From an uncultured bacterium (GTDB lineage: Bacteria > Desulfobacterota > Desulfobulbia > Desulfobulbales > Desulfobulbaceae), in the NCBI GenBank assembly GCA_903896915.1, contig CAITZN010000533.1:1-7262 (forward strand): DNA of 7,262 bases, read 5' to 3'. The notes beneath the pieces are model-generated. The model saw only the letters and a list, made by a program, of their open reading frames with translations. It was not told where the DNA came from and ran no database searches. Numbering within the stretch: the first letter of the stretch is position 1; each line of letters opens with the position of its first letter. This document shows, one piece after another, positions 1 through 6,943 of the stretch. The translations under genes and the position numbers were made by a program.

Positions 1-103
1 ATGGATGCAAAAAAATAAGAGCATGATAATGGACATGACTGGTTTTTAAAAAACCCCATGGCAATAAATACATTTTTGAGCTCGAGAGTGCTGACTTTGA
101 CCA
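1..103. other. Non-coding 3' flank of the gene run, weak terminator candidate
   Basis: These bases follow the last stop codon of the run. They are AT-rich. An imperfect inverted repeat lies at 41-55 (GGTTTTT against AAAAACC with almost no loop), reading GGGG followed by six T on the minus strand, and a further run of seven T on that strand covers 10-16. Neither is preceded by a good GC-rich stem, so this is at best a weak Rho-independent terminator. No convincing gene is present. Confidence 0.3.
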
Positions 104-502
104 TTATTCACCCTTACCAACCGCTTCAGCAAGGCTCTGCTCGATCCGGGGTTGGATGATATCCATAAGACCAGGATTCTCCAGATACGGACAGGGGTTA
201 TCGTAGGGAAAATCGCTGCACTTCTTGGGTCTGGCCTCATGAATGGTACAACGCTTGCACATCCGATCATTGGCAAGCAGAATACAGGAGCCATCCTCCC
301 TGGTTTTGAAGGTGTTTTTATCTTCTAGGAACCGTTTTCTTACCTCGCCATCACTGATGTCAAAGTACCGAGCCAGGCGATTGATATCTTCTGCCTTGAT
401 GAGCAGGGTTGCTCCAGGAAGACGGTAACAGCAATATCCGGGACAGAAATTGCAGTACGATTTATTGCGGGCTAGGGAATAGTCGGCCGGTGTATTGGGC
501 AT
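104..502 (-). CDS. YkgJ/UPF0153-type CxxCxxxCC zinc/iron-binding small protein
   Basis: A 132-residue protein of the YkgJ-type 'zinc- or iron-chelating' Cys-cluster family. The N-terminal cluster is C17-x2-C20-x3-C24-C25, followed by C73, then C82-x2-C85 leading into the family signature around 'IHEARPKKCSDFPY' (C95), and finally C104. Nine cysteines in a short soluble protein with no signal peptide or membrane segment point to a cytoplasmic metal or Fe-S site. The biochemical role of this family is largely unknown, so no reaction is assigned. The ATG shares one base with the TGA of the upstream sigma-54 regulator (TGATG), and a strong AAGGAG lies inside the regulator's last codons, so the two are co-translated. 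It is the last gene of the run, followed by about 100 bases without a gene. A second YkgJ-like cysteine module occurs in the phosphatase two genes upstream, which hints at a shared theme. Family call is firm; function is open. Confidence 0.87.
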   Translation of the reverse strand: MPNTPADYSLARNKSYCNFCPGYCCYRLPGATLLIKAEDINRLARYFDISDGEVRKRFLEDKNTFKTREDGSCILLANDRMCKRCTIHEARPKKCSDFPYDNPCPYLENPGLMDIIQPRIEQSLAEAVGKGE

Positions 503-1926
503 CAGCGAAAACTCCTTGATTCGATATGGTAACGCCGCAGAAGGCGTTGAAAGGCCTGCCGCTCCATACCGCAGGAGCGGGCCGCCACTGTCACATTGCC
601 ATTCGCCGTATTTAAGGCATCGGCGAGATAAGAGGCATTGAACTGGTGGAGCAACGCGTTCTTCGCCTCTCTATAGGGCTGTTGCCCACCCAAAAATGAA
701 AATCCACACTCCTGACTTTGTGCATTTTCTTGAAAATCTGAAACACCTTGATCGTCCCTCAGGTCATTTATTGCTATTGAGCTCTCACGACAGAGTAGCA
801 CGGCCCGGTTGATGACATTCTGGAGTTCACGGACATTCCCTTGCCATTGCCGCTGCATCAGATATTGCAGGGCATCAGTGGTGAATTCCAAATTCTCGCG
901 CCCATGTTCTCTGCTATAATGTTCAAGAAAATGCTGGGCGAGTAAAGGGATATCGGCAACCATCGAAGCCAGATCAGGCATGATGACCGTCATCACATTG
1001 AGTCGATAAAACAAATCCTCGCGAAACTCACCCCGCCTGATCTTCTCTTCAAGATTTTGATTGGTCGAAGCAACAACCCGGACATTGACGCTAAAGGTCT
1101 TGTTCTGCCCCAGAGGCTGCACCTCTTTTTCCTGAAGCACCCGTAGCAGTTTAGTCTGGACGCCCACCGGAATATCAGCGATCTCGTCGAGGAAGATAGT
1201 GGAGCCCTCAGCCTCGACGAACAACCCGGTCTTGTCCCGATCCGCACCGGTGAAAGCCCCTTTCCGGTAGCCAAACAACTCACTCTCCAAAATGTGCTCC
1301 GGCAGCGCTGGGCAGTTGACGGTGATCATAGGACGATCGGCCCGGTCAGACAGGGCATGTAGGGCTTTGGCCGCCACTTCCTTGCCGGTACCCGATTCGC
1401 CCCGGATGAGGACGGTGACATTACTGCGGGCGATACGTCCGAGCAACTCAACGGTTTGCAGCAACCGCCGTGAGCGGCCTATAAAACCATGCAGATGCTC
1501 GTTATTACTTAGCCGATGATGGAGTTGCACATTCTCACGCAGCAACCGGGTGCGTTCGATCGCCCGACTGACGGTGTGGATGATGCGCTCGTTGTCAAAA
1601 GGTTTTTCGATAAAATCATAAGCTCCGTCTTTCAAAGCCTGCACCGCCATCTCGATGGTACCGTAACCCGTCATGAGTATTACGGTGATAGCAGTGTCGA
1701 TAGCGGTTATCTTCCGGGAAAACTCCAGTCCATCCATGCCTGGCATTTTTATATCGGTGAGCACGACATCAGGTGGATCGGCATGTATGCACTCCAGAGC
1801 CTCCTCTGCGGAGGCCGCCGTAACTACTGAGCAGCCACATTTTTTGACCAGCACTTTGGCCAGCATATTAAGCATATCGCGCTCATCGTCAACGATCAAC
1901 ACCTTGTGAAGGTTTGCATCTCTCAT
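502..1926 (-). CDS. NtrC-family sigma-54-dependent response regulator
   Basis: A 474-residue, full-length three-domain activator. The receiver domain (about 7-125) has the acidic pair D13/D14, phospho-acceptor D58 in 'LTDIKMPGMDG', T86 and K108, all as expected for an active receiver. The AAA+ domain (about 147-385) has Walker A GESGTGKE (176-183), the sigma-54-contacting loop GAFTGA (223-228), Walker B 'TIFLDEI' (243-249), arginine-finger region FREDLFYRLN (301-310) and sensor II 'GNVREL'. The C-terminus carries a Fis-type helix-turn-helix ('NVTVAARSCGMERQAF', from 444). It should remodel RNA polymerase-sigma54 at distant promoters once phosphorylated. The segment that usually reads L-R-E-R-x-E-D-I-P in this family is 'LASMVADIP' (319-327), a mild oddity. 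Its ATG follows the phosphatase stop by 9 nt; an AGGA overlapping that stop lies 7 nt before the ATG. No histidine kinase is encoded in the window, so the partner kinase is either beyond it or unlinked. Target genes are unknown. Confidence 0.97.
   Translation of the reverse strand: MRDANLHKVLIVDDERDMLNMLAKVLVKKCGCSVVTAASAEEALECIHADPPDVVLTDIKMPGMDGLEFSRKITAIDTAITVILMTGYGTIEMAVQALKDGAYDFIEKPFDNERIIHTVSRAIERTRLLRENVQLHHRLSNNEHLHGFIGRSRRLLQTVELLGRIARSNVTVLIRGESGTGKEVAAKALHALSDRADRPMITVNCPALPEHILESELFGYRKGAFTGADRDKTGLFVEAEGSTIFLDEIADIPVGVQTKLLRVLQEKEVQPLGQNKTFSVNVRVVASTNQNLEEKIRRGEFREDLFYRLNVMTVIMPDLASMVADIPLLAQHFLEHYSREHGRENLEFTTDALQYLMQRQWQGNVRELQNVINRAVLLCRESSIAINDLRDDQGVSDFQENAQSQECGFSFLGGQQPYREAKNALLHQFNASYLADALNTANGNVTVAARSCGMERQAFQRLLRRYHIESRSFR
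512..517 (-). promoter_or_regulatory. Ribosome binding site of the YkgJ-type gene
   Basis: On the minus strand this reads AAGGAG, 9 nt before the ATG at 502-500. It lies within the 3' end of the response-regulator gene and fixes the start of the small Cys-cluster protein. Confidence 0.75.
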
Positions 1927-1933
1927 ACCGTCA

Positions 1934-1937
1934 TCCT
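1934..1937 (-). promoter_or_regulatory. Ribosome binding site of the sigma-54 regulator gene
   Basis: Minus-strand AGGA, 7 nt before the ATG at 1926, overlapping the TAG stop of the phosphatase gene (1936-1938). The overlap suggests translational coupling between phosphatase and regulator. Confidence 0.55.
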
Positions 1938-2976
1938 ACCCGTTTTCCTCAGTCATCGCCTGGAAATAGAGCTGAACAAATTTCCCTGAAATAGTATCTG
2001 CCGAAGAAAACTTGAGATGTTCACCTGGAGGTATTCTGCCGGTCAGTGCCACAAACGTCTGCTGCGAAAGCTCGGCTATAGTTTGGAAAATCTCCCGATT
2101 ATGATCGTCGGTGGTAACGAAGCCCCAGTACCGGCAACGCGGTGGACGATCGGCCAACACCAGACATTCTCCCAATTCAAGCAACGGACAAGCAAGCGAC
2201 TCCTGAGCGATTGCCGCCACCGCGTCGATGGCTACCCCTGGATACTGGTGATGCAACGTTTTCAACTGATTCGCCAGGATAAATGCCATCTCTATCACCT
2301 TCTGGCGCTGTTCGTGATTCAGAGTTTTATTGATCGCCTGACTCAGATGGATACTTTCAATCAGCAAGAGGTCAAAAGGCTGTCGACAACAGGCATTATT
2401 GCCACGGCCACAGCAGTTTTCCTGCTCATCCACTCGTAGTTGCTTATCAATCCCGGCAATCAGCTCCTCATAGATGCGAAGCAATGGTGCAATATCCATT
2501 GCCGGACGATTATCGATCTTAGGTGTCGTCGTAAGCAGTGGCCCCACCTGTTTGCCATATTTCTTAAGAAAACTGCGCTGCTGGTAAGTGGCCGGATTGG
2601 CATTCCTGCCCTTCATGGTTTTTTCAGCCAGTTTGAAATCAAAACCCCGGCGCAACAGATAGGCAGCTATAAAGGTACCAGTTCGACCATGGCCAAGACG
2701 GCAATGCACCAGCACCTTTTTGTTGAGATACAGCGCTTCATCCAACCAATCCAGCGCTTTTTCCATAGCTGCAAGGTCAGGGGCACACTCGTCAACTACC
2801 GGAAGATAGTAGACCTCAAAACCTGAACTTTCTTCAACCTGATGCAGATCGCAAAATTCACCACAAAGGTTGACGATAGCGGTAATCCCCTGTTCCTTAA
2901 TCGCATCCAGCTCATCATAGGACATGGGCGCATGGCCGGTAGCGAGGTGATCGGTTATCCAGTTCAATGCATACAT
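1936..2976 (-). CDS. Dual-specificity-type Cys phosphatase fused to YkgJ-like Cys-rich module
   Basis: A 346-residue two-part protein (numbering from the ATG at 2976). Residues 1 to about 145 form a dual-specificity/tyrosine phosphatase fold: the P-loop 'HCRLGHGRTGT' gives nucleophile C92 and phosphate-binding R98, and the upstream 'PVVDECAPD' loop supplies a plausible general acid, D62. After a linker, residues about 188-284 carry C188-C189, C196-C197, C263, C271 and C281, ending 'CPLLELGECLV..RPPRCRYWGF', which resembles the YkgJ-type metal-chelating family. The substrate is unknown: DSPs act on phosphoproteins, glucans, phosphoinositides or nucleotides. The gene follows the PEP-synthase-like gene by 6 nt, making a kinase/phosphatase pair plausible. 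An in-frame TTG at 2982, directly abutting the upstream TGA, would add two residues (M-R); ATG is preferred because GGCAGG lies 10 nt before it, against only 4 nt before the TTG. The phosphatase call is firm; the C-terminal family call is by motif and less certain. Confidence 0.87.
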   Translation of the reverse strand: MYALNWITDHLATGHAPMSYDELDAIKEQGITAIVNLCGEFCDLHQVEESSGFEVYYLPVVDECAPDLAAMEKALDWLDEALYLNKKVLVHCRLGHGRTGTFIAAYLLRRGFDFKLAEKTMKGRNANPATYQQRSFLKKYGKQVGPLLTTTPKIDNRPAMDIAPLLRIYEELIAGIDKQLRVDEQENCCGRGNNACCRQPFDLLLIESIHLSQAINKTLNHEQRQKVIEMAFILANQLKTLHHQYPGVAIDAVAAIAQESLACPLLELGECLVLADRPPRCRYWGFVTTDDHNREIFQTIAELSQQTFVALTGRIPPGEHLKFSSADTISGKFVQLYFQAMTEENG

Positions 2977-2982
2977 GCGCAA

Positions 2983-5547
2983 TCAACCTGCCGTGTTGAC
3001 AGAGCTATCGGGGCGCCTAGCAAACCTGCCAGCCCCCTGTGAAAATTGCTCCGCATACCATTCAATATCCTGCTCCTGCAACACCATATCCAGCAATTTG
3101 GTCATGCCAAGCAGTCGCCCGAGACCGAAAAGCCGCGAGCACATTTCACTTTCAGGATAACCGGTGAGCCGGGCATCGAGCAGGTCTCCCCGGATGTTGA
3201 CCTCAAAACCCAGACTTCGGAGGATTCGGCTAATCAAAGTGACTCGCATCGATCGTCCCTGATAATCACCACCACCGCCAGCAAAGCGTACCTGACAGTA
3301 ATTAGCCCTGGGCTCATCGCCGCAAACGCAGTCCACCAAGGTGAAATGGAAACCAAAACGCATATTGAGATTGAGATAATCCAGACTGACGACCGCATAG
3401 GAGGCGTAGTCCTTAGAGCCGCTGCTAGCAATACCGCCCGAAAGCGCCATGTCGCCATAACTTTGCCAATCAAAATGGGAATGCGTTTCCCAATCGATGT
3501 CCGGATGGCTGAGCCCCTCCCAAATCGCCACAAAAGGAGAGGATTTCAGCTGGTTCAGAGCAATGGTCTCACCGCCTTCATAGCCACCTGCATAGGCTCC
3601 GCCGACATCCAGCAGATAGATGTCGATCGGCAGATCAGTCTCCAGTTTCTGGCAATGCGACGAGGTGCCGGAAGCTATATCGCTTAGGCCGAACATAGCC
3701 TGTACCGCCTTTTCATGGGCATAGCGAATGATATCGTGAAGGGATCGGGTAGACTGGGGCTGGAAGTTTGAAGCGTTGGGATCAACCAGGTGCAGGGGGG
3801 TAATATAATCAAGCAAGGCTCGTAATCTTTTCGAAAAATCGGAATTGGCCGCAATCCCCTCCCCGCCGTTACGCTCTAGCAGACTGGCCAACTTACCGGC
3901 ATACACAGTCCCGTTATAGCCATCAACCGTAACCTCGGTCCCTTCTGGTAACTGGGCAGCAGCGCTAGCCGCACCGACTAAAAGGACAACACCAAACTCC
4001 CGGCAAACTGTTGCAAAATGACCGGTGACGGCTCCCTGTTCACAGACCACAGCCTTGAGTCTGCCTATAAAACGGACCAGTGATGGGGGAATGTGGCGAG
4101 TCACCAGCACCGCACCATGCGGTATTGGTGCGGTATCAACAGTATCGAGATGATGCACGAGGCCGCAAGCAATCCCACCAGCCGCTCGTTTCGCTCCAAC
4201 CAACAGCGGTAGAGCATCAGGTGGTGCCGTTGTTGGAGACAGACTCGGCTGGGCTGCTTCAAAATGCAGGGGTCGAGACTGGAGAATATACAGTTCCTGG
4301 TTGCAATCCAAGGCCCATTCGATATCCTGTGGCCCACCGAAAAAGGTTTCTAGTTTCCTGGCAGTTGCGGCCAACAAAACGGCCTGCTCACGGCTGAGCG
4401 ACAGGGAGATTTTGTCGCTCGCGACAAGGGGTTCCTTATGCAAACGCCCCTCATGCAAGATCAGCCGTTGGTGCTGGCAACCGGCAATACTCTGTGAGGG
4501 CGTTGTGCTATGCTGAGGAAATATATAGACATCCGGTATCGTCTCGCCACCTACCAACAGCAGGCCAAGTCCATGAATGCTCTGCACCAACAGGGGTGCC
4601 TCGCCGCCAGTAACAGAAGGGTCACGGGTGTAAACCACTCCACTGGCGACGGCATCGACCATGACCAGAACCAAGACCGCCATTGCCGCCTCTTCATCAC
4701 AAAGCCCGGCGTAGATCCTGTACAACAGGGCCTCGGGCGAATATTTTGAGGCAACAACCTCAAGATAGGCTGCCATCAAATCATCCCGGCCAATGCCAAG
4801 AACCGAATGATACTGACCGGCAAAACTGTGATTCCCATCCTCATGTATTGCCGAGGAACGCACCGCCACTCGTGGCGAGCCCTCTGGATATAGGCTGGCA
4901 ATTCTGTCATATTCGGCTGTGATGGCTTGAGATACCTGATGAGGAATGTCCATCCGCCGCACCAGGGTCATCAACGCCTGCGAAGTCTCTTCCAGGCTGG
5001 AGTTTGATTCTGGATCGATGTTGGCCAGCAGGAGGTCAATTGCCGGACGCAACCTATTATGCTCGACCAGAAGGGCGAAGGTAGTGGTGGTAATCGTAAA
5101 ACCGGGCGGAACCCGCACCTTGGATGCAGTATTCAGTTGCAGCAGATGAGCGCTTTTGTGCCCGACCAGAGCGGCATCGGTGAGGGTATCGTGACTAACG
5201 ACAAAAGGCGGAATAAAAAACTGCTCGGGTGGAGCCAGGAGCAGCCGGATATAAAAATCGTATTTGTTGAAATAATCGTGCAGGGAGCCGGCCTGCCCCG
5301 GGTGCATCTGTTCAAGGGCGAGGACCATGCCGGCGACCGCCTCGGCAAGTTGCCGGTAACGAGCGCGAGTACGGGCAAGATCCTCTTGCCTGCCCTCGTA
5401 ATAAAGCTCTGCGAATTCCGCCATCAGCTCATGACTTCTGATATCAAAGCCGAGCAGCGTCTTGAAAGTTTCGTAGGTCTGGCGCAGCATCCGATCAGGA
5501 GCAAATAATCGGAGGGACCAGTGCTTGAAAAGGGCGCCGACCAGCAT
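2983..5547 (-). CDS. PEP synthase/PPDK-like phosphotransferase with atypical C-terminal domain
   Basis: An 854-residue protein (numbering from the ATG at 5547). Residues 1 to about 124 are a helical region I cannot assign. Residues about 125-426 are a PPDK-type ATP-grasp domain: 'GHKSAHLLQL' (K131), 'VPPGFTITT' (146-154), 'VAVRSSAIHED' (R230), 'FAGQ', 'SGVVYTRDP', 'GLGLLLVGGE', and the closing 'DIEW' (E410) with 'ILQSRP'. Residues about 451-551 are the swivelling phosphohistidine domain, with 'AVTGHFATVCREFG' putting the catalytic His at H510. Canonical PEP synthase or PPDK would then have a TIM barrel that binds PEP/pyruvate; I see none of its motifs. Instead, about 290 residues of different character follow, with 'LDVGGAYAGG', three cysteines (C740, C742, C751) and 'FAGGGGDYQGR'. 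I infer ATP-dependent autophosphorylation on His and transfer to an unknown acceptor. The ATG lies one base after the thiL stop (TAAAATG); in-frame TTG codons upstream, to 5622, would give up to 879 residues overlapping thiL. Databases may label it PEP synthase; that activity is doubtful. Confidence 0.86.
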   Translation of the reverse strand: MLVGALFKHWSLRLFAPDRMLRQTYETFKTLLGFDIRSHELMAEFAELYYEGRQEDLARTRARYRQLAEAVAGMVLALEQMHPGQAGSLHDYFNKYDFYIRLLLAPPEQFFIPPFVVSHDTLTDAALVGHKSAHLLQLNTASKVRVPPGFTITTTTFALLVEHNRLRPAIDLLLANIDPESNSSLEETSQALMTLVRRMDIPHQVSQAITAEYDRIASLYPEGSPRVAVRSSAIHEDGNHSFAGQYHSVLGIGRDDLMAAYLEVVASKYSPEALLYRIYAGLCDEEAAMAVLVLVMVDAVASGVVYTRDPSVTGGEAPLLVQSIHGLGLLLVGGETIPDVYIFPQHSTTPSQSIAGCQHQRLILHEGRLHKEPLVASDKISLSLSREQAVLLAATARKLETFFGGPQDIEWALDCNQELYILQSRPLHFEAAQPSLSPTTAPPDALPLLVGAKRAAGGIACGLVHHLDTVDTAPIPHGAVLVTRHIPPSLVRFIGRLKAVVCEQGAVTGHFATVCREFGVVLLVGAASAAAQLPEGTEVTVDGYNGTVYAGKLASLLERNGGEGIAANSDFSKRLRALLDYITPLHLVDPNASNFQPQSTRSLHDIIRYAHEKAVQAMFGLSDIASGTSSHCQKLETDLPIDIYLLDVGGAYAGGYEGGETIALNQLKSSPFVAIWEGLSHPDIDWETHSHFDWQSYGDMALSGGIASSGSKDYASYAVVSLDYLNLNMRFGFHFTLVDCVCGDEPRANYCQVRFAGGGGDYQGRSMRVTLISRILRSLGFEVNIRGDLLDARLTGYPESEMCSRLFGLGRLLGMTKLLDMVLQEQDIEWYAEQFSQGAGRFARRPDSSVNTAG

Positions 5548-5548
5548 T

Positions 5549-6562
5549 TTACCCAACAGTTTGTTTACGAAAATGATCAAACCCCTGATAGGCGACCGCC
5601 ATCTCAGAACTGGTGCCGTCAATTCGCTTTTGGATCAGGGTTACCCCGGCGCCTGTTCCGATGGTGCCCACAGGTGAAATCGACTGCCCGCATTGCTCGG
5701 CAATCCTGATAAGATGATCACGGTCGCCGGGATCTGCGGTGAATAACAACTCGTAATCCTCACCACCACTTATGGCCCAGCGCAAAGGATCAGAACCGGC
5801 GAGTTCTGCGGCAGCGGCAAGCGTTGCGACACCCGGAAAATCCTTGGCATGCAGAAGTGCACCGACCCCGGATTGTTTGCAGAGATGAGCCAGATCCGTG
5901 GCCAGACCATCGGAAAGATCCATCATGGCATGAACCAGACCGCTTGCTGCCAATTGCCTGCCGAGGGTGACCCTGGCCTGAGGATTTAGATGCTTTTCCC
6001 GGAAGTGGTCAAAAGCCCTGTTGTCAGGCGCAAGTCCGGCGCTCAGCAGTTCCAGACCGGCGGCGGCCAGCCCCAGTTCTCCACTGACCCAAACAGTATC
6101 ACCAGGTCGAGCTCCGCTACGATAAACAACCTGATCCGCCTCCGCCTCGCCAATGACCGTCAAAGTAAACGAAAGACCGCCGGGGCTGGCAACGGTGTCG
6201 CCACCGATGAGGCAGCAACCGTATTCGCGGCAGGCATCGGTCAGCCCCCGAGTGAAAGCCCGGAACCAGGCCTCGTCAAAACCATGGGGCAGACCCGCCG
6301 AAAGGAGCACAAAGACCGGTTTCCCGCCCATAGCTCCGACATCACTGACATTGACGGAAACCGCTTTTCGGCCGAGTTTTTCAGGAGGATGGAAGCTGCT
6401 GTTGAAATGAACCGACTCGATCAGGGTATCCATAGTCAACAGCCAGACCCGGGTACCGTCTTTCCTGATCACGGCACAATCGTCGCCGATCCCCTTAATT
6501 AGCTGAGCATCCGTCGGTCCAGCTTGTCCTGCGATATATTCAATGATCTGCAACTCGTTCAT
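5549..6562 (-). CDS. thiL: Thiamine-monophosphate kinase
   Basis: A 337-residue ThiL that phosphorylates thiamine monophosphate with ATP to thiamine diphosphate, the last step of cofactor synthesis in the cytoplasm. It has normal length for the family and the full set of AIR-synthase-fold motifs: 'GIGDDCAVI' (from 24; metal-binding D27/D28), 'MDTLIESVHF' (44-53), 'SVNVSDVGAMGG' (69-80), 'GGDT' (120-123), 'DLSDGLATDL' (from 215), 'SGGEDYELLFT' (265-275) and the terminal 'GFDHF' (327-331). It starts at an ATG overlapping the upstream stop codon as ATGA, so it is probably translationally coupled to the small gene before it; only a weak GGG-type ribosome site is present. The next gene starts one base after its TAA. 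No other thiamine genes and no TPP riboswitch are visible, so here it travels with functionally unrelated neighbours. Confidence 0.98.
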   Translation of the reverse strand: MNELQIIEYIAGQAGPTDAQLIKGIGDDCAVIRKDGTRVWLLTMDTLIESVHFNSSFHPPEKLGRKAVSVNVSDVGAMGGKPVFVLLSAGLPHGFDEAWFRAFTRGLTDACREYGCCLIGGDTVASPGGLSFTLTVIGEAEADQVVYRSGARPGDTVWVSGELGLAAAGLELLSAGLAPDNRAFDHFREKHLNPQARVTLGRQLAASGLVHAMMDLSDGLATDLAHLCKQSGVGALLHAKDFPGVATLAAAAELAGSDPLRWAISGGEDYELLFTADPGDRDHLIRIAEQCGQSISPVGTIGTGAGVTLIQKRIDGTSSEMAVAYQGFDHFRKQTVG

Positions 6563-6936
6563 TTGATGACCCGCAGGGCCGTTTTCCTTTCTCTTCCCTT
6601 ACCCGGATTTTCCCGTCCCGATTGTATAGGTTGCGGTGATGTTTCTGCAAAGCGTACTGCCTTGATAAAACGGCCATCGCCACCCATGGTAAATATCTCC
6701 TGACCTGTAAATTGGGCGGTTCGCAAGGTCCAAACCACCTCCTGCAAAGGGATAGAGAGTAGGTGCAGGGTCACCTGCCACCACTCCTCCTTCCTGCTCT
6801 CATCACGAACAATATCTCCCACCCTGGCATAGACGAGCATCTCTGGTATTTTGGCGGCAATGACCACAATATCACCGACCACAGTGGTTTCCTTGAGAGG
6901 GATGAGACTCTTGAGTTCAGCGACCAATTTTTCCAT
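6559..6936 (-). CDS. Small conserved-looking protein of unknown function upstream of thiL
   Basis: A 125-residue soluble protein without signal peptide or membrane helices. I do not recognise a named family. Its body (about 1-95) alternates beta-like hydrophobic stretches ('TTVVGDIVVIAAKIPEMLVYARV', then 'WWQVTLHLLSIP', 'VVWTLRTAQFTGQEIFTMGG'), suggesting a compact beta-rich domain with several tryptophans. The last 30 residues are polar and basic ('SGRENPGKGRERK'), probably disordered. The gene overlaps thiL by four bases (ATGA), strong evidence that it is really translated. The start is the ATG at 6936 with GGTGA 7 nt before it. An in-frame TTG at 6975 would add 13 residues, but there AGGAG abuts the start codon with no spacer, so it is disfavoured. 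A role connected with the thiL product or the operon cannot be deduced. Confidence 0.72.
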   Translation of the reverse strand: MEKLVAELKSLIPLKETTVVGDIVVIAAKIPEMLVYARVGDIVRDESRKEEWWQVTLHLLSIPLQEVVWTLRTAQFTGQEIFTMGGDGRFIKAVRFAETSPQPIQSGRENPGKGRERKTALRVIK

Positions 6937-6943
6937 GATACGT

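Noticed and set aside
41..55. Inverted repeat GGTTTTT/AAAAACC as a firm Rho-independent terminator
   Set aside because: The stem is almost all A-T with a one-base loop and lacks a GC-rich core; it is kept only as a weak candidate in the 3' flank entry.
3046..3687. A long plus-strand open frame (213 codons) opposite the PEP-synthase-like gene
   Set aside because: It lies wholly antisense to a confidently identified coding region; its translation lacks recognisable motifs and it has no operon context. The same reasoning applies to plus-strand frames at 5059-5508, 5990-6502, 2017-2439 and 2440-2826.
2983..5547. Annotation as ordinary PEP synthase (ppsA) or PPDK (ppdK)
   Set aside because: The ATP-grasp and His domains match, but no PEP/pyruvate TIM-barrel motifs are visible after H510, so a specific enzyme name would overstate the evidence.
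6645..6665. A sigma-54 (-24/-12)-like match, GGC ... TTTGCA on the minus strand
   Set aside because: GG to GC spacing is 11 rather than the required 10, and it lies inside a coding region. A similar near-match around 5875-5895 has spacing 9.
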